Program-made: the position numbers and the translations under genes
Notes under the pieces: model-generated
What the model was told of the DNA's origin: nothing
What the model saw: only the letters and a program-made list of their open reading frames with translations
Database searches by the model: none
DNA from: Acidobacteriota bacterium
GTDB lineage: Bacteria; Acidobacteriota; UBA890
NCBI GenBank assembly: GCA_022563115.1
Contig: JADFNY010000054.1
Coordinates: 1-13,334 of the forward strand
Direction of reading: 5' to 3'
DNA: 13,334 bases
Shown here: in pieces, positions 6,720-12,580 of the stretch
Position numbering within the stretch: the first letter of the stretch is position 1
Layout: each line of letters starts with the position of its first letter

Positions 6720-8363
6720 ATGAACGTTTCGTTGCTCACGGTCGTCATTTTCTTGCCCGCGCTGGGGGCACTCGGCATCGCGCTGCTCGTCCCGAAGACG
6801 AACGAGAATGCGATCAAGTGGATCGCCAACGCCATTGCGCTCGTCGACTTCGCCCTCTCTCTGACCCTTTTGCGCGGATTCGACAGTGCCTCGACGCAAC
6901 TGCAGCACGTCACCAAGGTGTCGTGGATCCCGCAACTCGGCGTCGAGTACTTCATCGGCATCGACGGCATCTCGCTGCTGCTGGTGATCCTGACGACTGG
7001 CCTCGGCTTCATCGCGGTCCTGTCGTCCTGGACCTACATCCAGAAGCGAAACAAGGAGTACTACGCCACCCTGCTGCTGTTGCAGACCGGGATTCTCGGC
7101 GTCTTCGTCAGCTTCGATTTCTTCCTGTTCTACGTGTTCTGGGAAGTGATGCTGGTGCCGATGTACTTCTTGATCGGCGTCTGGGGCAGCAAAAACCGCC
7201 TCTATGCGGCCATCAAGTTCTTTCTCTACACGCTGTTCGGCTCCGTGTTGATGTTGCTGGGTATCATTGCACTCTACCTGGCGAACTTTGCCGAGACCGG
7301 CGTCTACACGTTCAACATCCTCGAGTTCTACCGGCTGACGCTGTCGCCCGACCTGCAGTGGTGGATCTTCCTGGCCTTCTTCCTGGGGTTCGCCATCAAG
7401 GTCCCGATGTTCCCGTTCCACACCTGGCTGCCCGACGCGCACGTCCAGGCGCCGACCGCCGCCTCGGTGATCCTGGCGGGTGTGCTGCTGAAGATGGGCG
7501 CCTACGGCTTTTTGCGCCTCTCGCTGCCCATCCTGCCCGACGCGACGCGCCAGTTCGTGCCGATGATCGCGGTGCTGTCGATCATCGCCATCATCTATGG
7601 CGGCCTCGTCGCCCTGATGCAAAAGGACTGGAAGAGCCTGGTCGCCTACTCATCGGTTTCGCACATGGGCTTCATCACGCTGGGCATCTTCATGCTCAAC
7701 CCGATTGCCCTGCAGGGCGGCATCTTCCAGATGCTGGCCCACGGCGTGGCGACGGGCGGACTCTTCTTGATCGTCGGCCTCATCTACGAGCGCATGCACA
7801 CGCGGGAGATCGCGCGCTTCTCGGGGCTCGCCCAGGTCATGCCGGTGTACGCAACGCTGTTCGCGATCCTCGCTTTCGCCTCGCTCGGGATGCCGACGCT
7901 CAACGGCTTCATCGGTGAGTTCCTGGTGCTGGTCGGCACCTTCCAGGAAAGTCGCCAGTATGCCTTCTTCGCCGTCTGGGGCGTCGTTCTGGCGGCCGCC
8001 TACCTGCTCTGGCTCTTCCAGCGCGTCATGCTCGGCGAGGTCGAGGACGACGAGATCGCCGGTCTCAAGGATCTGAACCTGCGCGAGGCGATGACGCTCA
8101 TCCCGCTGGTCGTCATGGCGATCTTCATGGGCGTCTACCCCAAGCCGTTTCTCGAGATGATCGAGCAGCCGGTGAACGCCATCATCGCTCGCGTGCGCCC
8201 CGGCTACTTCGATGGCACCGGCGTCACCCCGCCGCCGCTGCCGTCGACACCGGATGCGACGACCGCCGCCCTTCCGGTCGACGCCAACGACCAGCTAGAG
8301 GACCTCCTGCAACAGCAGCTTGGCGAGCCCGACAACGAGACCGACGAGAGCTCGGAGAAATGA
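6720..8363 (+). CDS. nuoM: NADH-quinone oxidoreductase subunit M
   Basis: NuoM is the second antiporter-like proton-pumping subunit of complex I. The 547-residue product has E142 (FYVFWEVMLVPMY), K227 (FAIKVPMFPFHTWLPDAH), K258 (GVLLKMGAYG) and E400 (LNGFIGEFLVLVG). These correspond to the essential E144, K234, K265 and E407 of the E. coli protein at near-constant offsets. After the last membrane helix there is an unusual soluble tail of about 47 residues (501-547), Pro-rich first and then Gln/Asp/Glu-rich, ending in ESSEK. NuoM normally ends shortly after its last helix. The start ATG 6720 has GGAG 9 nt upstream. Unlike the rest of the operon it is separated from nuoL by 187 bp. Confidence 0.97.
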   Translation: MNVSLLTVVIFLPALGALGIALLVPKTNENAIKWIANAIALVDFALSLTLLRGFDSASTQLQHVTKVSWIPQLGVEYFIGIDGISLLLVILTTGLGFIAVLSSWTYIQKRNKEYYATLLLLQTGILGVFVSFDFFLFYVFWEVMLVPMYFLIGVWGSKNRLYAAIKFFLYTLFGSVLMLLGIIALYLANFAETGVYTFNILEFYRLTLSPDLQWWIFLAFFLGFAIKVPMFPFHTWLPDAHVQAPTAASVILAGVLLKMGAYGFLRLSLPILPDATRQFVPMIAVLSIIAIIYGGLVALMQKDWKSLVAYSSVSHMGFITLGIFMLNPIALQGGIFQMLAHGVATGGLFLIVGLIYERMHTREIARFSGLAQVMPVYATLFAILAFASLGMPTLNGFIGEFLVLVGTFQESRQYAFFAVWGVVLAAAYLLWLFQRVMLGEVEDDEIAGLKDLNLREAMTLIPLVVMAIFMGVYPKPFLEMIEQPVNAIIARVRPGYFDGTGVTPPPLPSTPDATTAALPVDANDQLEDLLQQQLGEPDNETDESSEK

Positions 8364-8366
8364 TCG

Positions 8367-9845
8367 ATGGGTAGCCTTCCGGTTACAGTCGAAGACCTCT
8401 GGGCCATCGCCCCGGAGCTCATCGTCACCGCGGCGGCATCGATCGTGCTGCTGTGGGGTGCCTTCGATGCGCCGCGCAAGCGACCGCAGCAGTTCGCCTG
8501 GTTCACGCTGGCGTCGATCGTCGCCGCCTTGGTCACCGTGCTGCGCCAGACACCCACCGATCAGACGTACTTCTCGGGGTTGTTGGGAATGGACGCCTTC
8601 AGCATGTTCTTCTCGGTATTGTTCCTGATCAGCGCCGGCTTCGCCGTCGCCGCGTCGATCCGTTTCCTCGACGACCACGGGGCCCACCACCCCGAGTACT
8701 ACTTCTTTCTGCTGACCGCGCTGCTCGGCATGATGTTCATGGCGCGCGCCGTGGACTTCGTCTCCCTGTTCGTCGGCTTGGAGCTGCAGGCGCTCTCTGT
8801 TTACGTGCTGGTCGGTTACTTGAAGAACGATCCCAAGTCGAACGAGGCCGGCCTCAAGTACTTCATCCTCGGCGCCATGTCGTCGGCGATCTTCCTGTAC
8901 GCCATCTCGCTGTTCTACGCGCTTACCGGCACCACGAACCTGGCGGCGATCGCCCAGGCGATCGTCGCCGGGGAGCTGGAGACCAGCAAGCTGACGACCG
9001 CAGCTCTCGTTCTGATGGCGAGCGCGCTGGGCTTCAAGATCGCCGCCGTACCGTTCCACGTGTGGGCGCCCGATGCGTACTCCGGCGGCCCGACAACGGT
9101 GTCGCTGTTCATCACGGTGGCTTCAAAAGCCGCCGCCTTTGCGGTCTTGATCCGCATCTTCATCGTCGCGCTCGAGCCGCTGCAGGAATCCTGGGTGTTG
9201 CTGCTCGCCGCCTTGGCGGTCCTCACGATGTTCGTCGGCAACATCGCTGCACTGACCCAGGAGAACCTCAAGCGCATGCTCGCCTACTCGAGCATCGCCC
9301 ACGCCGGCAATGTGCTGATCGGTGTGGTTGCCGCCGCCACCACCGACGGCGACGCGCGCTCGTTCGCCATCGCCGCCTCTCTCTTCTACCTGTTCGCCTA
9401 CACGTTCATGAACATCGGCGCCTGGGCGACTGTCATACTGCTGCGGCGTAACGGCCTGGCCGGCGAGAACCTGGAAGATTTCGCCGGCCTCGCGTCGCGC
9501 TCGTACCCGGCGTTCTTCTGCATGCTCGTGTTCCTGCTGTCGCTGGGCGGCATCCCGCCGATGGCCGGATTCCTCGGCAAGTGGTACGTCTTCGCCGCGG
9601 CGATCAACTCGGGCTGGACTTGGCTGGCGGTGGTCGGCGCGATCAACGCTGCGATCTCTATCTTCTACTACCTGCGCATCGTGGTCGTCATGGTGGTCCA
9701 GGATCCCGCCGAGGACGCTACGCTGGTGCGCTCCGCACCGCTGACATTGACCCTGGTGGCCGCCCTCGTGATGACCGTAGCGGTCGGCATATGGGCCTCG
9801 CCGTTCCTCGACTGGGCCGCCAGTGCCTCCCAGTTGCTGCCGTAG
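8367..9845 (+). CDS. nuoN: NADH-quinone oxidoreductase subunit N
   Basis: NuoN is the third antiporter-like subunit, next to NuoK in the membrane arm. The 492-residue product carries E139 (LFVGLELQALSVYVL), K164 (AGLKYFILGA), K224 (LGFKIAAVPFHVWAPDAY) and K254 (VASKAAAFAV), in the places of the E. coli proton-path residues E133, K158, K217 and K247. PPMAGFLGKWYVF near residue 400 is the usual late lysine motif. About 14 hydrophobic helices are visible. The start ATG 8367 is 3 nt after the nuoM stop, with GGAGA at 8354-8358. The C-terminal codons are overlapped by the likely atpZ start. Confidence 0.97.
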   Translation: MGSLPVTVEDLWAIAPELIVTAAASIVLLWGAFDAPRKRPQQFAWFTLASIVAALVTVLRQTPTDQTYFSGLLGMDAFSMFFSVLFLISAGFAVAASIRFLDDHGAHHPEYYFFLLTALLGMMFMARAVDFVSLFVGLELQALSVYVLVGYLKNDPKSNEAGLKYFILGAMSSAIFLYAISLFYALTGTTNLAAIAQAIVAGELETSKLTTAALVLMASALGFKIAAVPFHVWAPDAYSGGPTTVSLFITVASKAAAFAVLIRIFIVALEPLQESWVLLLAALAVLTMFVGNIAALTQENLKRMLAYSSIAHAGNVLIGVVAAATTDGDARSFAIAASLFYLFAYTFMNIGAWATVILLRRNGLAGENLEDFAGLASRSYPAFFCMLVFLLSLGGIPPMAGFLGKWYVFAAAINSGWTWLAVVGAINAAISIFYYLRIVVVMVVQDPAEDATLVRSAPLTLTLVAALVMTVAVGIWASPFLDWAASASQLLP

Positions 9846-10113
9846 CAGGCCGATCAACAACAACGAGCGAGAAGACACGAGCGGCGTCGACGACGAAGAC
9901 GCCTCATTGGCGACCATCACCCGGCAGTACGCCCGCTACGCCATCGTCGGCATCATGTTCCCGGTGGCCATCATGCTCGGTTTCTTCGGCGGCTACCTGC
10001 TCGACCGGTGGTTCGGCACCGTCCCCCTGTTCGCTCTGATCGGATTGATCTTCGGGGTCGCAGCGGCGATCCGTAACCTGCTTCAGACAGTGGCAACCGA
10101 TGACGGCACGTAA
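9823..10113 (+). CDS. atpZ: AtpZ/AtpI-family Fo accessory protein
   Basis: This small two-helix protein is found at the head of many split Fo operons; family members have been linked to Mg/Ca uptake or Fo assembly. From GTG 9823 the product has 96 residues: a polar acidic N-terminus (11-30), RQYARY (34-39), helix 1 (about 40-58), the family loop GGYLLDRWFGT (56-66), helix 2 (about 67-86) and a short polar tail. The start is uncertain. GTG 9823 overlaps the end of nuoN by 23 nt and has no clear ribosome-binding site; TTG 9907 would give a 69-residue protein. The acidic leader is typical of the family, so I prefer the longer form. It overlaps atpI by 14 nt. Confidence 0.8.
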   Translation: MPPSCCRSRPINNNEREDTSGVDDEDASLATITRQYARYAIVGIMFPVAIMLGFFGGYLLDRWFGTVPLFALIGLIFGVAAAIRNLLQTVATDDGT

Positions 10114-10528
10114 CCCAGATGTGATCGAGCCTGACGCCAACGAGTACGACGCCGACGCGCTCGTCACCCGCCTGAAACGCAACGCCCTGGTCTCGATGAT
10201 CGGCGTCGCCACGCTCGTTGCGGCTGTCTGGCGGGAGCCGATGGCGGTCGTCGGAGCGCTCCTCGGAGGGGTCTTGGTATTGTTGAATTTCATCCTTCTG
10301 GAGGGGGTCGCAAGCCGGGTCCTGAAAACCGCTAGTCGGCCTCCAAACCCCCTCCAACTGGTGTTTTTGGCCCTTCGCTTCGTGTTGATGGGCCTTATTC
10401 TCTATGGTATCTTCGCGTTGCCGGGAGTTCGCCCGATCCCCGTTGCCTTGGGACTCTCGATAGTCGTTCTGGCGATCGTCATCGAATCTTTCTCACAAGT
10501 CTTTTCGAGCGTTTCTTCGCGCCCATAA
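10100..10528 (+). CDS. atpI: ATP synthase subunit I-like protein
   Basis: The 142-residue protein has a polar N-terminus (about 1-26) and four predicted membrane helices (near 28-45, 48-70, 87-107 and 112-133). The internal stretch GALLGGVLVLLNFILLE resembles ATP_synt_I-family proteins, which are encoded just before atpB and assist c-ring assembly. The family is poorly conserved in sequence, so the position between atpZ and atpB is a large part of the evidence. ATG 10100 lies inside the end of atpZ, suggesting coupled translation. The second half has noticeably lower GC than the neighbouring genes. Confidence 0.8.
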   Translation: MTARNPDVIEPDANEYDADALVTRLKRNALVSMIGVATLVAAVWREPMAVVGALLGGVLVLLNFILLEGVASRVLKTASRPPNPLQLVFLALRFVLMGLILYGIFALPGVRPIPVALGLSIVVLAIVIESFSQVFSSVSSRP

Positions 10529-10543
10529 TCCGTCAAGGTTCCG

Positions 10544-11242
10544 ATGGAACACGAGCTGTCTACGATCACGATCTTGCTGAACTCGCTGGTCGCGAGCTTC
10601 ACCGGAACCGATCCGCAGCTTCCCGATCAGGGTGTGGTTGCCTGGTTCATCGTCGTTCTCTCGACGGTGATCTTCGTGCCGATGTCGCGGCGCTTCTCGA
10701 TCGATGAGCCCGGGCGGGCACAGCAGATGCTGGAGATCGGTGTCGAGTCGATCAACGCCATGCTCGACGGTTTCATCGGGCCTGAAGGTCGCAAGTACTT
10801 CCCGGTCCTGGGAGGCTTCGCGTTCTTCATTCTGTCGTCGAACCTGATCACCAACGTGCCGGGATTCCAGCCGCCGACCGGCGATCTGAACACCACCGTT
10901 GCGCTCGCTGTGATGTCGTTCCTGTTCTACAACTACCTCGGCATACGGGCTCAGGGTTTCGGCTACGCCAAGCAGTTCATCGGCGACCCATGGTGGATGT
11001 TCCCGCTGATGATCCCGATCGAGATTCTCAGCCACCTGTCCCGGCCGCTGTCGCTGTCGATCCGTCTTTTCGGCAACATCTTCGCGGAGCACACCCTCGC
11101 CAGCGTGTTCTTCATCCTGTTCCCCTTTGGTCTGCCGCTGGTTTTCGGCCCGCTGGGGGTCTTCGTAGCCTTCATGCAGACCTTCGTTTTCGTCATGTTG
11201 TCCATGGTCTACATCGCCGGTGCGCTCGAGCACGGGCACTGA
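10544..11242 (+). CDS. atpB: F-type ATP synthase subunit a
   Basis: Subunit a is the stator channel of Fo and works against the c-ring. The 232-residue product contains the essential arginine R174 in PLSLSIRLFGNIFAEH. It also has the entry-helix motif SSNLITNVPGFQPPTGDLN (98-116) and a last helix with Q212 in FMQTFVFVMLSMVYI. It is shorter than E. coli subunit a (271) because the N-terminal part is compact. AAGG at 10534-10537 lies 6 nt before ATG 10544. It is followed by atpE after 48 bp. No atpF/H/A/G/D/C are present, so the F1 genes and subunit b must be elsewhere. Confidence 0.97.
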   Translation: MEHELSTITILLNSLVASFTGTDPQLPDQGVVAWFIVVLSTVIFVPMSRRFSIDEPGRAQQMLEIGVESINAMLDGFIGPEGRKYFPVLGGFAFFILSSNLITNVPGFQPPTGDLNTTVALAVMSFLFYNYLGIRAQGFGYAKQFIGDPWWMFPLMIPIEILSHLSRPLSLSIRLFGNIFAEHTLASVFFILFPFGLPLVFGPLGVFVAFMQTFVFVMLSMVYIAGALEHGH

Positions 11243-11252
11243 TTCGAATACC

Positions 11253-11273
11253 GCGTACGTGCTAGGCGTGCGC
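11253..11273 (+). promoter_or_regulatory. Small stem-loop in the atpB-atpE gap
   Basis: GCGTACG (11253-11259) and CGTGCGC (11267-11273) form a 7-bp stem with one U.G pair and a 7-nt loop. It sits just before the strong atpE ribosome-binding site AAAGGAG. A role in mRNA processing or in raising atpE expression is only an inference, since c-subunit is needed in many copies. Confidence 0.35.
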
Positions 11274-11277
11274 TCCG

Positions 11278-11284
11278 AAAGGAG
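11278..11284 (+). promoter_or_regulatory. Strong atpE ribosome-binding site
   Basis: AAAGGAG ends 6 nt before ATG 11291. It is the best Shine-Dalgarno match in the window, consistent with the high stoichiometry of subunit c relative to the neighbouring products. Confidence 0.8.
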
Positions 11285-11290
11285 AACCCA

Positions 11291-11638
11291 ATGTCGAGGA
11301 AGAAGGGGCTCGTCGCCCTCTCCGCTTTGTTCCTGATCATGGTGGCCGCCCCGGCCATGGCGGCCTCCATGCAGGACGGGGGCGTGGCCACCGGTCCCGA
11401 AGACGTCAAGATGTCGATCGCGTTTGCCGCCGCCTTCGCCATGGGAATCGCCTCGGGGGCGTGCGGTCTGGCCCAGGGGCGCGCCGTCGCGGCAGCCTGT
11501 GAGGGAATGGCCCGCAACCCGAGCGCCGGCGCTCAGATCCGCGGCTCGCTGATCCTCGGTCTTGTCCTCATCGAGTCGCTGGCGATCTACACGTTGCTCA
11601 TCGGCCTGGTGCTGATCTTCCTGATGTGGGGCACCTGA
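11291..11638 (+). CDS. atpE: F-type ATP synthase subunit c with signal-like leader
   Basis: Subunit c forms the rotor ring of Fo. The 115-residue product starts with a basic and hydrophobic leader ending APAMA-A (cleavage plausible after about residue 24) and a short Gly/Asp linker. The c hairpin follows: helix 1 (about 42-68), polar loop ARNP (74-77) and helix 2 (about 86-113). The ion-binding glutamate is E95. Q62 lies 33 residues before it, the same spacing as Q32/E65 of the Na+-type Ilyobacter c subunit, and S96 and Y100 match its S66 and Y70. T67 is replaced by L97, and P28 by C58. The ion used is therefore open. It is the last gene of the operon, with a strong terminator 23 nt after the stop. 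Confidence 0.96.
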   Translation: MSRKKGLVALSALFLIMVAAPAMAASMQDGGVATGPEDVKMSIAFAAAFAMGIASGACGLAQGRAVAAACEGMARNPSAGAQIRGSLILGLVLIESLAIYTLLIGLVLIFLMWGT

Positions 11639-11660
11639 GCCAGCGCAGCATCGAATCGAG

Positions 11661-11700
11661 AAATCGCCGCCTGCCCGGCGCACGGGTCGGCGGCGATTTT
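11661..11700. terminator. Rho-independent terminator after atpE, possibly bidirectional
   Basis: AAATCGCCGCC (11661-11671) pairs perfectly with GGCGGCGATTT (11689-11699). Inside the loop, CCCG (11674-11677) pairs with CGGG (11683-11686). The stem is followed on the + strand by TTTT, ending the atp transcript. On the minus strand the same stem is followed by TTT and lies about 70 bp after the rex stop, so it may also end the convergent rex transcript. Confidence 0.85.
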
Positions 11701-11765
11701 GGGGGCGTTGGGATCGGCCGGGAGATGCGACCTAGCGGCGTGGTGCAGAGGGTGGGCCGGGTAGT

Positions 11766-12452
11766 CTAGCCCGCTGACCTCTCCGCGGCGGCGCCTGCCA
11801 GCGGAGGATCGTCGCCCTCGGTGAGCTCCTGCAGGGACAGGAAGAACGACAGGCTCTCGAGCTCCAGGGTCAGATCGACGCTCTTGCAACGAAAACCCTG
11901 CGGCACGCGCGGCCGCACCGGCGCGAAGTTGAGCACCGCCCGGATCCCGGCGGCGACCAAACAGTCGACGACGCCCTGGGCCGCTTCGGCGGGCACCGAG
12001 ACGATCCCCACGTCGACCTTGCCCGCTGCCAGCGACTCGAGGTCGTCGAGGTGATAGATGGGGATCCCTCCCCGCGTCTCGTTGCCGACCTTGTCGGGAT
12101 CGACGTCGAACAAGGCAACGACCTTCAACCCGCCGCCGCCGAAGCCCGGATAGTCGGCCAGCGCGTGCCCGAGGTTTCCCGCCCCGATGATGACGACGTG
12201 GAGCGTCTGATCGAGACCGAGGATGCGTTCGAGCTCGGCGCGCAACTGCTTGACCTCGTAGCCGACACCGCGGACACCGAACTCGCCGAACGACGCCAGG
12301 TCGCGACGCACCTGGGCCGATGTGGCCCCCATGCTGTCGGCCATGGCGCGGCTCGACACCATCGCCGTTTCCCCGTCCTCGAGTTGGTTCAGGAACCGCA
12401 GGTACAGCGACAGACGGCTGGCGGTGAGCTCCGATACGCGCGGCTTGGTCAT
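11766..12452 (-). CDS. rex: Redox-sensing transcriptional repressor Rex
   Basis: Rex is a dimeric repressor that leaves its operators when the NADH/NAD+ ratio rises. The 228-residue product has an N-terminal winged helix (about 5-75) with the recognition segment TSAQVRRDLASFGEFGVRG (44-62). A Rossmann domain follows, with the nucleotide loop GAGNLG (90-95), the acidic strand end FDVDPDK (115-121), the VPAEAAQ region (153-159) and the NFAPV motif (175-179). The C-terminal swapped helix is about 198-211. All expected parts are present and the length is slightly above the usual 205-215, because of a short Ala/Gly tail. AGGA lies 7 nt before the ATG at 12452. It is convergent with the nuo-atp operon and divergent from the ubiA-like gene. 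Confidence 0.95.
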   Translation of the reverse strand: MTKPRVSELTASRLSLYLRFLNQLEDGETAMVSSRAMADSMGATSAQVRRDLASFGEFGVRGVGYEVKQLRAELERILGLDQTLHVVIIGAGNLGHALADYPGFGGGGLKVVALFDVDPDKVGNETRGGIPIYHLDDLESLAAGKVDVGIVSVPAEAAQGVVDCLVAAGIRAVLNFAPVRPRVPQGFRCKSVDLTLELESLSFFLSLQELTEGDDPPLAGAAAERSAG

Positions 12453-12462
12453 CCCGCTGTCC

Positions 12463-12497
12463 TGAGTCAGGAAGTCGTTGCGTTTATTCCTGACTCA
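12463..12497. promoter_or_regulatory. Inverted repeat in the rex/ubiA divergent region, candidate operator
   Basis: TGAGTCAGGAA (12463-12473) and TTCCTGACTCA (12487-12497) are perfect 11-bp inverted copies with a 13-bp spacer. The left arm is also part of a shorter near-palindrome, TCCTGA-G-TCAGGA (12460-12472), which contains the rex Shine-Dalgarno AGGA on the minus strand. The arms do not resemble the usual Rex site TTGTGA-n6-TCACAA, so if this is an operator it may bind another regulator or an atypical Rex. An mRNA hairpin in the rex leader is an alternative. Confidence 0.5.
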
Positions 12498-12580
12498 CGA
12501 CACTAGCAGACCGTGGTGAAAGTGCGGTGGGCCCGGTTGATTGACGCTCACCGAGCGTGACTGGTAGCTTGCCGTTTGCG
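12498..12580 (+). other. Upstream region of the ubiA-like gene
   Basis: A short hairpin, ACGCTC-ACC-GAGCGT, sits at 12544-12558. TTGACG (12541-12546) with TAGCTT (12565-12570) at 18-bp spacing is a weak promoter candidate that would give an almost leaderless message. No Shine-Dalgarno is seen before ATG 12581. Nothing else is recognisable. Confidence 0.25.

Noticed and set aside
10385..10413. TTGATG, 17 bp, then TGG-TATCTT within atpI as an internal promoter for atpB
   Set aside because: A reasonable extended -10 match, but it lies within coding sequence of lower GC and a match of this quality is expected by chance.
10493..11683. A 396-codon minus-strand frame across atpB and atpE
   Set aside because: It is antisense to two well-supported genes and crosses the terminator; the composition is that of a complement shadow.
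11744..11775. CGGG...CCCG near the rex stop as a second terminator
   Set aside because: The stem is only about four solid pairs without a T-run; the stem at 11661-11699 is far better.
12453..12580. Canonical Rex operator (TTGTGA-n6-TCACAA) in the rex promoter
   Set aside because: I looked on both strands and found only partial half-sites such as GGTGAAAG near 12515; no second half is present.
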